A stretch of 64,000 nucleotides of DNA from Nostoc sp. MG11 (GCF_014904695.1 NZ_JACXXN010000005.1:359729-423728); one strand, 5' to 3'; counted from the stretch's first letter, positions 53,291-63,066 are shown. Made by a program: numbers and translations. The notes: generated by a model from the sequence alone, not told the origin.

Positions 53291-53698
53291 ATGTTTTTGA
53301 AGAGGTTTAGTGGTGTAGTAGCGGTGATCGCATTGTCAGTTAGTGGTACAGCGATCGCTCAGACAACTAATAACTATATTTACATTGAAGTGGGTGCAGA
53401 TAGTCATGGGAATCCAATTACCCTAGATTTGTCATCTATCAAAGGAACCGAGTATATCCTCTTACACAAGCATAATGCTCAAACAGTAAAAACAACTCTT
53501 TATGCTTCCTGTAGTGAAGGTAGATTGTTTTCAAAAAGAATTTCTCTTTATACATTAACTGGACGATTAACTAGTGATAATAAAACCGAACGAGAGATTT
53601 TTCTAAAGCCTGGAACTGCTGACGCTGGCTCTATGGAGATTGTTTGCCAGGCAGCAGGCATACACAAAGATTACTCAACTCAAAGCCAAAAGTTTTGA
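53291..53698 (+). CDS. Hypothetical secreted protein
   Basis: A 135-residue protein with a clear signal peptide (MFLKRFSGVVAVIALSVSGT, cleavage after AIA). The mature part is a beta-rich domain of about 110 residues (YIEVGADSHGNPITLDLSSI, KTTLYASCSEGRLFSKRISL) with two Cys that could form a disulfide. I do not recognise the family. I chose the ATG at 53291 because it begins the signal peptide; an upstream in-frame start at 53195 would place a non-signal extension before it. Confidence 0.65.
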   Translation: MFLKRFSGVVAVIALSVSGTAIAQTTNNYIYIEVGADSHGNPITLDLSSIKGTEYILLHKHNAQTVKTTLYASCSEGRLFSKRISLYTLTGRLTSDNKTEREIFLKPGTADAGSMEIVCQAAGIHKDYSTQSQKF

Positions 53699-54403
53699 GC
53701 AAACCTAATTAATTCAGTAGATATAGTAAGTAAAAAAAAGTAAATAAAAAAGGAGAACGTTATCTATAAAAAAGTAGAATACCACCTTTATCTGACTAAA
53801 TAGTACTAGATTTGTACTATTTATTTACAGCAAAGTGCTGAGTACTATTAGCGGTAGCGAGGCGTTTAGCGCTGAGTATAAACCCAGTTACTTCAAGGTT
53901 TTGAGCAATCAACACTGTCCTAACCTATGTGACTACGGCTATAATTACAGTAAATCTTAAAACTTATCCCCTTGACCTGCACTGGGGGTATTTTTGTTTA
54001 TGAGTGTTTTGTTTTATTTATAAAAATTGTACACATACTGTGCAGGCAAAATTAGACGAATATCTGCCTCTAAAAAAGTATATAAAATTTGTTTATAAAA
54101 TTATTAAACAGGTTATTTAAATTGAGATTAATACATATTGAAATAAAAGAATTCAATAAAATGTTAATATTTGTTAAATAAATTATAAGAAATATACATA
54201 AAAAAGGAAGAGCAGATTACTTTCCCGACTGACTTTTTAACTAATATCAATATCTACAAAAATGCACTTAATGTTTAAACAAAATACAATATAAAACCCC
54301 TTGCCTTACTGAAAGATTAATTCCTAATTTTTAAGTGCATTTTTATAGAAAATTGATATAAGCTATTAGCTTTTATGTGTTATTTAATGATCACTGGTAA
54401 TTA
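53699..54403. other. Intergenic region with diverged family-A repeat
   Basis: A 705-bp AT-rich gap. The only structured part is a family-A-like repeat at about 53831-53880 (gcggtagcgaggcgtttagc). No credible gene is visible. Confidence 0.5.
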
Positions 54404-54643
54404 TTAAAATGTGAAATAGCTCCAGTTATGGCTGCTGCCTCCACTATAGTTATAGCCTCCACTATGGCTGCTGCCTCCACTATATTTGTAGCCTCCACTA
54501 TGACTGTGACCGTAGCTTCCAAAATATTTACCTCCCTCGATAGTTTGCATTTCTTGAGTGGCTAGTTCATCAAGAAAGCTTTCGGAATCACGAAACAGAT
54601 CATAACCAGCAGATTGTAGTTCTGAAATTTTTACATTAGCCAT
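54404..54643 (-). CDS. RiPP/bacteriocin-like precursor peptide with double-glycine leader
   Basis: A 79-residue peptide. The leader is MANVKISELQSAGYDLFRDS followed by ESFLDELATQEMQTIEGG, a cyanobacterial double-glycine leader of the kind cut by peptidase-containing ABC exporters. The core is 41 residues, KYFGSYGHSH then two 11-residue repeats SGGY(K/N)YSGGSSH, ending NWSYFTF. It is rich in Gly, Ser, Tyr and His, with no Cys. The ATG at 54643 has AGGAG 8 nt upstream. No exporter or modification gene lies in the window, so it is an orphan precursor. The activity is unknown. Confidence 0.75.
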   Translation of the reverse strand: MANVKISELQSAGYDLFRDSESFLDELATQEMQTIEGGKYFGSYGHSHSGGYKYSGGSSHSGGYNYSGGSSHNWSYFTF

Positions 54644-55385
54644 TGGGCTCACTCCTTTACTCTAAAGTAAGTATTTTTACATCACGAGTAAGATTAAACT
54701 ATGTTTCGTCTAACTCTAGTTCTGATGATTACAAATTGTCTGAGACAAATCAAGTATTTAGAATTGATTGCTTAGACATAATTAATAGAGTTTTAGCTAT
54801 ATATATTTTTAGACTAGCGTTTGAGTTGCCAAAAAAAGAGATTTATTGAAAATTTGCTTAGCTTAATTATTGATTGACCACGGTATGGGTTGTTACAAAG
54901 CAGCTTTATCTTCTTAGGGTCGAGATGAAAGTTACAAAAATTGGTGCACTACAGCAAAGTTCTCATTTAGACAATAATTGCTGAGTTTAATTAGCTGTAA
55001 AATATACTTAAAAGCCGAATATCAAGCTTTCTTCATTAGGTCACTATTGATATGGTGAGCGATGTTGGCAGCAGTGATGCTAGAATGCCCAAGAGTAAGT
55101 AAAAAAGACTATAATCGCCGAGGCAGCAATGTTTACTATTAAATTTCCTATTTATTAATTGTTAATATTTTTACGCAAGTAAATAAATAAGGCATAATTA
55201 CTTTGATTGTGTCTCACAAGACTATTGTTTTCTGTCAAAATCTTAGAGTTGGATTTATAGTTATTGAAATTTTACAATTGCTCTATCAATCGTGGTTGAT
55301 GGAAGTCAATTTTTATTAAAAGAAAGCTAGTATTAAGATAATTGCTATAATTCAACAGAAGAAGTTAAATCTCCTGTTTGCCAAG
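54644..55385. other. Intergenic region with a recombinase remnant
   Basis: A 742-bp AT-rich gap. The first part is the promoter region of the precursor gene (minus strand). A tyrosine recombinase remnant lies at 55022-55102. An ORF at 54643-54849 on the plus strand is not recognisable. Confidence 0.5.
55022..55102 (-). pseudogene. Tyrosine recombinase C-terminal remnant
   Basis: The minus strand reads LLTLGHSSITAANIAHHINS then DLMKKA and a stop. LGHSSIT is the His-containing box near the C-terminus of XerC/D-type recombinases. The expected Tyr about ten residues later is absent (ANIAHHI). About 25 codons remain; everything upstream is lost. Confidence 0.55.
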
Positions 55386-56270
55386 CTATCTTCCTTTTAC
55401 TCCTTTTTTGAAGGAGTCATTGTAGGCTGGAGAATCAAGTTTGAGCAAATTACGCACAGCCTGCTCTAAATCGTCCTCTTCAACTAAAGATTCTCCCATT
55501 AAAACTGCTTGTGTACCAGCCTCAGCTACAAAAGATAAATCAGCAGGTGTATACAGCCCTGATTCACTAACGACCATAATGCCTAAGCTTTGAAGTTGCG
55601 ATCGCCTAGCTGCTAGTAGTTGCTGAGTGGTACTGATGTCGATGCTAAAATCTTCTAGGCTCCGGTTGTTGATTCCTACTAAACGTAGGTCATCAAGCTT
55701 TAATACTCGATCCAGCTCATCTAAGGTATGTACTTCTACCAAAGCATTCATTCCCAAATAGTGAATCACTCCCAAAAAGACTTGGAGTTCTCTATCTGAA
55801 AGAATTGCTGCGATCAACAGCACTGCATCTGCACCTGCTGCACGTGCTAAATAGATTTGGCAAGGATCTAAGATGAAGTCTTTGCATAATAGGGGCAACG
55901 ATACCCGATAGCGGATGGCACGCAAATTCTCAAAACTGCCTTGAAAAAACTTCTGGTCGGTGATGACAGAAATACAAGTTGCACCACCACGCTGATAAGC
56001 TCTAGCCATTGCTACTGGGTCAAAGTTTGACCTGACAATTCCTTGAGTTAAGGATGCTTTTTTCACCTCTGCAATGATGCAAGGTCGGTAATAACTTTGT
56101 TGTAAAGCAGTGAAGAAATCTCGCACGGTTGGAGCAGCACTCACCTGGCGTGGAAAAGAAGCCCAAGTCATCTCTTGCTGAATCTGTGCGACTTCATGCT
56201 TTTTCTGCCACACGATCTCTTTAATAAGAGGTTGCAAACGGCTATTAGGGGTAGTAGCGGAGTAAGTCAT
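55386..56270 (-). CDS. trpC: Indole-3-glycerol-phosphate synthase TrpC
   Basis: A 294-residue TIM-barrel enzyme of tryptophan synthesis that closes the indole ring of CdRP. Catalytic pieces are present: IIAEVKKAS (Glu and Lys), LLCKDFILDPCQI (Lys), ALVEVHTLDEL (Glu), LVGINNRSLEDF (Asn) and VVSESGLYTP (Ser). The loop after EVKKAS reads LTQGIVR where family members usually have PSKGVIR, a change near the substrate-binding loop. The N-terminal extension is normal for cyanobacteria. It may be a second copy next to accessory DNA. The hetP-like gene lies 70 bp upstream on the same strand. Confidence 0.92.
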   Translation of the reverse strand: MTYSATTPNSRLQPLIKEIVWQKKHEVAQIQQEMTWASFPRQVSAAPTVRDFFTALQQSYYRPCIIAEVKKASLTQGIVRSNFDPVAMARAYQRGGATCISVITDQKFFQGSFENLRAIRYRVSLPLLCKDFILDPCQIYLARAAGADAVLLIAAILSDRELQVFLGVIHYLGMNALVEVHTLDELDRVLKLDDLRLVGINNRSLEDFSIDISTTQQLLAARRSQLQSLGIMVVSESGLYTPADLSFVAEAGTQAVLMGESLVEEDDLEQAVRNLLKLDSPAYNDSFKKGVKGR

Positions 56271-56339
56271 AAGCTGCTGTGGATGGGGAGTTCAATATAT
56301 TGTCTTTCCCAACTTGGCATAGCATCATGTTTGTATTTT

Positions 56340-56618
56340 TCAGAGATGAAGCCAAGTTGATTTGAGATCAAACGCTTCTACCGTCTCACTATCAGTTTGA
56401 TTTGGCTTTGAGCTTGTAACTAGGCAGTTGTTTTTGAGCAACCGAATATAAGTACGGTAGGGTATGTAGTCTATCGGGTTATAGCCAACAAAACGCAGGA
56501 TTAAAACACATGCCCAAGAATATTTGCCCGCAATAATTGCCTTAACAATTTGCTCAATTTGTTCATTATTGATTTTTCTACCCATTTGTGTTTGGTAATC
56601 AGTAATGTTTTGAGTCAT
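56340..56618 (-). CDS. HetP-like protein (heterocyst commitment family)
   Basis: A 92-residue protein. The conserved core EQIVKAIIAGKYSWACVLIL then RFVGYNP and DYIPYRTYIRLLKNN matches HetP (its AGKYSWACVLMLRF...GYNPMHYIPYRTYNRL, from memory), including the functionally important Cys. It is much shorter than HetP proper (about 160) and lacks its C-terminal region; it resembles the small HetP paralogue type of Anabaena. HetP family proteins control commitment and timing of heterocyst formation. ATG 56618 is preferred to a GTG at 56627. It may share a transcript with trpC, 69 bp downstream. Confidence 0.85.
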   Translation of the reverse strand: MTQNITDYQTQMGRKINNEQIEQIVKAIIAGKYSWACVLILRFVGYNPIDYIPYRTYIRLLKNNCLVTSSKPNQTDSETVEAFDLKSTWLHL

Positions 56619-58744
56619 AGTATGCACCCTTTTGTGTAAATTAAAACTAGTTTATGTCTGACAGAGTTTCTCCTTTATTTACCGAATTTACCTAGCTATT
56701 TTACTTCTGTAATAGAGCGAAATATACAAATTACTGCTGAAAACTAAGTAGTCATGTAAATGACAAAGCATAATAAATTTTATCAGAGTCTTTCGACTGA
56801 ATATAACGCAAACTCTTGATGAGCAAGCCAGTTGCACTATGTGAAAAATAAAATTTTGATACCATAGAATAGGTTAAAAACAAATGACGCTGCTTAGAAA
56901 AGCATATGCTTTTACATACGATAAAATTAAGAGTTATTGCCAATCGATATTTTAAGGAGAGGCGGGTTCAACCAGCCTAATAAATATCTAGTTAAACCCA
57001 CTCTTATAGATAAACCGTATTGCAGAAGCTGCTTCTTCGTTAAGCTTACTTAATTTCAGCAACAGATATATGAACATTTTTTTGATAGATATGTCTATTT
57101 TTTAGGTCTTAAAATTTTATTTGTTTTTTAGTAGAGATTAAGTTTGACTTAGTGAACTGGGCTTGGCTATCATCAACGTCTGAATGGTGATGAAACTTTC
57201 CTCGTGGTATTTTCACCAGTTGTACTGTCCTCTGAACAAGCCTTTGAGAACATATAAGTAGATATCATTTAAGGACTACATCAACGATAAAGGAACAAGT
57301 TGAGGTATAACATAACATAAAGAATCCAAGGAATTTACAATGAATAATTTGTTAATTAACTCGTCCATTTATTCTAATTTTGTTATGGCTGCAATATCTA
57401 ATTAGGCAACCTAATAAGTTTATGGCTAATGATAGTTATTCTTTATAAGTTTTTCTGAGCTTACATTAATGTAGTTCTAATTAAGTATTAGATAATACAA
57501 TATTTTGCTTCTGTTGAATAGCAAAAATAACAAATATATAGATTGAAAATACTGAATTAAACCTCAAAAACCAATTTTTTCCTCAAAGTCTGATAGCAAT
57601 AATAGCAGTGTAGGCAATTGTTTGGAATAATTAGGCAGTTTTGATACTGATTCTAGTCATGTATTTTTGAATACATTTAATTTTAAAATTTACTACTACT
57701 TTTGATAGATACTTAAAATCTATACACTTGTTTATTAATAAAAAATATATTCCTTCTGATGGATGACTATGCATATTATTATATAGTTAAATCCCTGAAT
57801 GAGCAACTTAAGAAAAGTTCAATTTATGAGCAATTATAAGTAAAAATTTGTTTATTTCAGAGCAAATATATCTGAATTAAAATTGACAAAATTATGTTAA
57901 TGTGAATCCAAGTTTGACTGATGTCTGTTCTCTTTGTTGTTGTAAAAAAGCTACAGCTTGAGTAGCCAGAATCCAAGTTAGTAAATGGTTTCAGATTAGT
58001 TGTTATGTTTGGCAATAAAACTTCTAGAAGTTGAGTTAATGGATATGCTGAAAAATCATAGAGTTAAACATGACTCAAAATCATAAGTCACCTAACAATC
58101 GCTAGTTTGAAGTTAATTAGCCAAACCATACATAAGACTAATCAAGAGTAAAACTAATAGATATTAATTGTTTATTTTAGTGAGTAATTCAAAAATAAAT
58201 GAGTTTTTTGATACTCTTGATTGAGGTCAGAATCTTAATACCGTGTTTTATATTAATGATTTTTTGAAATTTAGTAGTAAATCGGTGGGTGTCTAGAATA
58301 CAGATGTAAAAAGTAGTTATGAACACTAGGAGTAAGTTGAATATTTGAGTATTTACTCATAAGTATCATAGCTATGCTTATTAGTGCTGCATTATTTGAC
58401 AATATTTTTTTATATTACTAAAGTGCAATATGTCGCTATATTTTTGGTAAAATAGAATTTACAATCATAATCTTTTTTCCTGATTTGTTTTTGGCAAACC
58501 AATAATTGAGATCAAGTTTTTAGTAAGCTATAAGTATTAGTAAACTAATACTTATAGATTTAATATATTAACAAGGAGTGATAAAAATTCTGAATGGTGA
58601 CGAGTTTTAGTGAAATATAAAGTTCACTTAGTTATGAGTTGTTAGTTAATAAATATCTTCAACTCAAAATTTACAGGTCTTGTAAAGAGTATTCGGCACA
58701 GAGTTTGGTACTTATTCCCTGCCAAAAATCCTAGTGATGGAAGA
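56619..58744. other. Long AT-rich region without recognisable genes
   Basis: This 2.1-kb gap is the longest in the window and strikingly AT-rich. ORFs are short; the best ATG frames (such as 21 codons at about 57340 with an AAGGA site) are not recognisable. The part near 56620 is the upstream region of the hetP-like gene, and the part near 58700 is the leader of the REC-AraC gene. A 13-bp stem hairpin lies at 58528-58557. It may hold small RNAs or degraded genes. Confidence 0.5.
58528..58557. promoter_or_regulatory. Inverted repeat upstream of the REC-AraC gene
   Basis: ctataagtattag and its exact complement ctaatacttatag flank the loop taaa. It lies about 190 bp before the start codon. It has no T-run after it, so a protein-binding site or mRNA structure is more likely than a terminator. 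Confidence 0.6.
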
Positions 58745-59632
58745 ATGATGCACGAATCGAAAACAATCCTAGTAATTGAAGATGATACCGATACCCGCAA
58801 TCTCTTCTTAGACGTTCTTGAGGCTCAAGGTTTTTACACAATAAGTGCTGAAAACGGTATTGCCGGTATACAGCAAGCTCAAAAACATCTACCCGACTTG
58901 GTGATTTGCGATATTCTGATGCCAGATATGGATGGTTATAGTGTTCTGACTACGCTCCGTCAAGATCCTGTTACAGCGATTATTCCCTTTATTTTTCTCA
59001 CTGGTAGCAACACTCAGGCTGCTGTTCGTAAAGGCATGGAGTTGGGAGCAGATGATTATCTTACTAAACCTTCTACTATTGAGGATTTGCTCAGAGTGAT
59101 CGCTGTGCGATTAGAAAAGCAAGCTTTACTTAGGTACTGGTATGCTACTAACTCTTATCCAACCTCTGAACCACTACCTTTATTGGTAGACTCTGAGTCA
59201 ATCTTTCCGTTGGTTCCTCAACTACAAGCAGTTTTCGATTTTATTGAGGATAACTATCGCCAAGGAATTACTTTGTCTGATGTAGCTAAGGCAGTTGGTT
59301 ATTCATCTGCTTACTTGACTAACCGAGTCAAAGAACTAACAGGAGAACCTGTGAATGTTTGGATTGTCAAGCGCCGAATAGCAGCAGCACGTCCTTTACT
59401 TAAAGATACTAACCAGACAATTGAGCAGATCGCCACTACACTGGGCTATCAAAATGCGTGTCATTTCTCTCGCCAGTTTCGTCAGCATAACAATGGACAA
59501 CCTCCTAAGGTGTGGAGAAAACAACATCAACTTCTTCAAGCTACCAGAAACGTGAAGCTGCAACTCATAAAAACTCATGGTAAGGTGGGAAATCTCGTGC
59601 CTTTAAGTTGCTCATCAAAAGTAAATTACTAG
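58745..59632 (+). CDS. Response regulator with AraC-type DNA-binding domain
   Basis: A 295-residue protein. Residues 1-125 are a receiver domain: acidic pocket EDD at 12-14, phospho-acceptor Asp56 (LVICDILMPDMDG) and a late Lys (YLTKPST). Residues 160-265 are an AraC/XylS helix-turn-helix pair (LSDVAKAVGYSSAYLTNRVK, then QIATTLGYQNACHFSRQFRQ). The C-terminal 35 residues are unconserved. REC-AraC regulators of this kind are common in filamentous cyanobacteria. No kinase gene is adjacent. The 2.1-kb leader and the inverted repeat suggest complex control. Confidence 0.92.
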   Translation: MMHESKTILVIEDDTDTRNLFLDVLEAQGFYTISAENGIAGIQQAQKHLPDLVICDILMPDMDGYSVLTTLRQDPVTAIIPFIFLTGSNTQAAVRKGMELGADDYLTKPSTIEDLLRVIAVRLEKQALLRYWYATNSYPTSEPLPLLVDSESIFPLVPQLQAVFDFIEDNYRQGITLSDVAKAVGYSSAYLTNRVKELTGEPVNVWIVKRRIAAARPLLKDTNQTIEQIATTLGYQNACHFSRQFRQHNNGQPPKVWRKQHQLLQATRNVKLQLIKTHGKVGNLVPLSCSSKVNY

Positions 59633-59903
59633 GCTATTTTGCGTTCAAATTACACATTTTTTCATGGGGAGTACTGCATGAGTTAGGCTCCCCAGCTTGT
59701 ATTACAGCAAAATAAAGGCGTTAGGAGTCGGGACAATACTACTTAGAGTTTCGCATTTTTAACTCGGAATTTGTGGGGAAAAGGTAAGTCCATTCCTGTT
59801 CGCCCTTAGCGTTCCCCTACGGGAAAGTTAAGCTACAAAGCAGCGTCACCCCGAAGAGGTTAAAGGTTATTTGAGTTTACATGCAATTTAAATGTGTAAC
59901 AGC

Positions 59904-60233
59904 TTAGTTTTGATTACCTTTATGCTTGGTCAACTTCTGCACTAATAATTGCACTCCTAAAGCCAACAAACCAACAGCTACTATACCAAATACCCCAGAT
60001 CCTAAGGCAAACACGCCGACAACCAGAGTACGAACAGCAGAGGAAATTTTTACCACTAATGGATTTACTGAATGAATTGGTTTGGTGGCAAAATTTGTAG
60101 CGATCGCAATCATCAATGAATATACTGCAAAACACATTCCTCCAGAAATCACCGCTCCGGTTATACAGCGTAAAGGACTCGCTGTAACTTTTACTTGAGC
60201 TTCTGTTTGTTGAGTTATATTTGGATCACTCAT
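59904..60233 (-). CDS. DUF3082 small membrane protein
   Basis: A 109-residue protein with two probable membrane segments (about 22-46, RCITGAVISGGMCFAVYSLM, and 68-97, TLVVGVFALGSGVFGIVAVG). It matches the cyanobacterial DUF3082 family by its TASPLRCITGAVISGG start. It lies about 70 bp downstream of ispE on the same strand, an order I recall from other Nostocales. Function unknown. Confidence 0.82.
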   Translation of the reverse strand: MSDPNITQQTEAQVKVTASPLRCITGAVISGGMCFAVYSLMIAIATNFATKPIHSVNPLVVKISSAVRTLVVGVFALGSGVFGIVAVGLLALGVQLLVQKLTKHKGNQN

Positions 60234-60305
60234 AGTATTTCAGATTTTAGATTGGGTTATTGGGGATAATTCTTGCCCCATTTTTCATTAACGATAAAGC
60301 TTTCT

Positions 60306-61259
60306 TTAAACTGATGATATTACTTGAATTCCATGTGTAGTCATGCAGGTAACAAATAATTCTAAATCTTCGTCAGGAATGGCTTCCTGCAAATGTAGCT
60401 TAACTGCTTTTGCTTGTTGTTCAGATTCTACAAGAGCGAACACTGTTGGGCCAGAACCAGACATCATTGTTCCTAAAACACCTTCTTGAGTTGCAAACAC
60501 CTCTCGCAGTTGCAAGACTTGAGGATAAGCTGGCAATACTACTCGCTCTAAATCATTATGGAGTTTTTGAGCAATTTCTTTCGCGTCTTTATTCAGGATA
60601 GCTTTAACTATTTCTCCTGAATGAACTGCATGAGCACGCGCTGTCAAACTCTCTGTATCTCGAATATAAGAATTGCCAAACTGTTGTCTATAGGTTTTGT
60701 ATGCCCAAGCGGTGGAGACTTCCAGACTGCGGTATTTTGCTAATACTATATATATATGATCTAAACTTGGCAGGGCAGAAAGTTGCTCACCTCTACTTGT
60801 AGCGATTGCTGTTCCACCCGCTATACAAAACGGCACATCTGAACCGAGTGTAGCTCCTAACTCCTCTAATTCTGACTGAGTTAGTCCCAATTTCCACAGT
60901 AAATCTATCCCCACCAAAACAGCAGCGGCATTCGTAGAACCACCAGCTAACCCAGCAGCTACAGGAATATGCTTCTTGATGGTAATTTCTACACCTCCAT
61001 ATTTACTAAAAGCTTCAGGAAATTGCGTCGTCATTAGTTCTGCTGCTCGGTATGCCAAATTACTTTTATCTGTTGGCACCTTTGGATGGTTGCAGTGAAC
61101 ACGAATGGTATCGACGCTTATGGAACGCACATCTATTTGATCGGCAAGGTTAATACTTTGGAGTATCATCGCTAACTCATGATAGCCATCAGGGCGATCG
61201 CCGATGATTTCCAAATACAAGTTGATTTTGGCAGGAGCAATTAGGGTGTAGGAACGCAT
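60306..61259 (-). CDS. ispE: 4-diphosphocytidyl-2-C-methyl-D-erythritol kinase IspE
   Basis: A 317-residue GHMP kinase that phosphorylates CDP-methylerythritol in the MEP pathway to isoprenoids (carotenoids, phytol, quinones). Motifs: LIAPAKINLYLEIIGDRPDG at the start, ATP loop PVAAGLAGGSTNAAA at about 93-107, LGSDVPFCIAGGTAIATSRG and MMSGSGPTVFAL near the C-terminus. Start ATG 61259. It follows rsmA with a 19-bp gap on the same strand, so the two are probably an operon. Complete. Confidence 0.95.
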   Translation of the reverse strand: MRSYTLIAPAKINLYLEIIGDRPDGYHELAMILQSINLADQIDVRSISVDTIRVHCNHPKVPTDKSNLAYRAAELMTTQFPEAFSKYGGVEITIKKHIPVAAGLAGGSTNAAAVLVGIDLLWKLGLTQSELEELGATLGSDVPFCIAGGTAIATSRGEQLSALPSLDHIYIVLAKYRSLEVSTAWAYKTYRQQFGNSYIRDTESLTARAHAVHSGEIVKAILNKDAKEIAQKLHNDLERVVLPAYPQVLQLREVFATQEGVLGTMMSGSGPTVFALVESEQQAKAVKLHLQEAIPDEDLELFVTCMTTHGIQVISSV

Positions 61260-61278
61260 GTTCAGTACTGAGTTGTAG

Positions 61279-62094
61279 CTACTCTAAGGTGAGTAAATTA
61301 GTTAGAGTTACCCACTGGTTAACGCTGAGGTCTTCGGCACGGGCTTGAGGATTTATTTCTAATTGTTCCAGTAAGTGGGTCAGGCGATCGCGTTCTACGA
61401 CTGATTGCAAATTATTTCGTAACATTTTCCGCTTTGCGCTGAATCCCAATTTGATCAAATTTTCCAACCGTCTTGGATCAAGTGCTGGTATTTCGATTTT
61501 TCGAGGATACAATCGCACGACTGCTGAATCTACTTTCGGCGGTGGGTGGAATGCTCCTGCTGGAACTGTGCAAATTAACTCGCACGTTGCCAAATATTGC
61601 ACTCGCACACTTAATGCCCCAAATGCTTTTGACCCTGGTTTAGCATACAACCTTTCTGCTACTTCTTTTTGTACCAACAGCACTATCGAGTCAAACGGTT
61701 CAGGGTTGGGGTTGGCGATCGTACCCAGTAGTTTCTCAATGATTGGGCCTGTGATGTTGTAGGGGATATTGGCTACTACTTTATTTGGCTTTTGGAAATT
61801 GGGAAATGCTGCTAAATGGGATGGTAAATCTAGGGTGAGAAAGTCTCCTTGTAGCAGGAGAAAATTTTCAGCTTTACCCAGTTGTTTAGCTAAGAGTTTG
61901 CATAAGTCGTAATCTATTTCAACTGCGACTAGAGACTGTACCAAGGGGAGTAAACGACGAGTCAGAATGCCGGTTCCTGGGCCAATCTCTAGAGTATGAT
62001 CGCCTTCTGTACACTCTGCTGCTTTAATAATTGCGTCTAGAGCCTTTTCACTTTTGAGCCAATGCTGAGCAAAGAGCTTGCGCGGTCGTACCAT
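61279..62094 (-). CDS. rsmA: 16S rRNA (adenine1518/1519-N6)-dimethyltransferase RsmA (KsgA)
   Basis: A 271-residue SAM-dependent methyltransferase that dimethylates two adenines near the 3' end of 16S rRNA. Motif I is HTLEIGPGTGILTRRL at about 33-48; the catalytic motif is NIPYNITGPI at about 109-118; AFHPPPKVDSAVVRLYP is typical. The start ATG at 62094 gives MVRPRKLFAQHWLKSE, the family N-terminus. It is followed at 19 bp by ispE, a common cyanobacterial pairing. Complete. Confidence 0.95.
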   Translation of the reverse strand: MVRPRKLFAQHWLKSEKALDAIIKAAECTEGDHTLEIGPGTGILTRRLLPLVQSLVAVEIDYDLCKLLAKQLGKAENFLLLQGDFLTLDLPSHLAAFPNFQKPNKVVANIPYNITGPIIEKLLGTIANPNPEPFDSIVLLVQKEVAERLYAKPGSKAFGALSVRVQYLATCELICTVPAGAFHPPPKVDSAVVRLYPRKIEIPALDPRRLENLIKLGFSAKRKMLRNNLQSVVERDRLTHLLEQLEINPQARAEDLSVNQWVTLTNLLTLE

Positions 62095-63034
62095 TAATTT
62101 TTCTTATTTTGTATATGTTTTAGCTTTTTCCAAAAAACTCGCTTCTTACTTTTTTCTTACTTTTTAGCTGTTACTTTTTCCTAATTTTATATTCACATAT
62201 GTAGAAAATAGGAATAGGCATCGCGAAAGCACTCTTCAAATAAAGTGCGCTTGCTTGGTAAATAGCATTAGACCTCTTGCAAAAGTGGCTCAGGCAAATT
62301 CGGATTGGGGGAGATGAAGCTCGTAATTGTAAAGAGCAGCAATCAGATCAAACCTCAAACCAAATCTTTTTCGGCGATTTCTATAAGTAAGGGATAAAAT
62401 TTTAAATACTTTCGGCTTCCGATGTACATGCTCACATAAAACCCTGATTTTAGCTAATTCTTGATTACTCTTTTTATCTTCAGAGGTTAACTTACCTGCT
62501 CTGGGCTTTTTCTTGGGAATCCGACTCTTCCCATGTAGTTTCTGAATACCTTGATAACCTTTATCTCCAAAGCATTTTATATCTTCCCTCAACCTCACCT
62601 TACTGTTTTTAAATATACGAAAATCATCCTCTCTACCTTTGCCATGAGCGGTGCAGATGATTTGACCATTCGCTCGGTCTACCAATACTTGTGACTAAGC
62701 GCGTATGCTGTTTCTTTTTCCCACTGTAGAACTTTTTTTGTTTTTTAGGGCGTTTAATCGGACTTTCTGTAACATCAACTACTACGACTTCTAACTGATA
62801 ATTAGAAGTCGTGAGTTCTTTCTTACCTGGAAGCGTGAACACCCTAGATTTAGTCAGCATATCTTCTATTTTCGGATAATACGCTCACGCTGTATACTCA
62901 TTTACTCCCCAAGATTGGCCTATATGGAAGTAGGTACGGTACTCTCTCCAGTATTCTAATGTCATTAACAATTGCTCTTCTAAGCTTAATTTACCCAGCC
63001 GTCCTGTTTTCTGTTTTCTGTTTTCTTCGCTCAA

Positions 63035-63063
63035 GCGTAGGCGCAGCCCGTCGTAGACATCGC
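63035..63063. repeat. Family-B palindromic repeat inside the IS5-type transposase gene
   Basis: gcgtaggcgcagcccgtcgt followed by agacatcgc. Read on the minus strand with the MITE removed, it adds codons (CLRRAAPTL) in frame between VEVVR and ERRKQKTGR. The same unit lies in the ISL3 transposase at 44846-44876 in another frame. Confidence 0.75.
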
Positions 63064-63066
63064 ACT

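Noticed and set aside
54643..54849. 68-codon plus-strand ORF opposite the precursor promoter
   Set aside because: No recognisable protein and it overlaps the promoter region of the better-supported minus-strand gene.
62633..62860. 75-codon minus-strand ORF
   Set aside because: It is one frame of the disrupted IS5-type transposase, not a separate gene.
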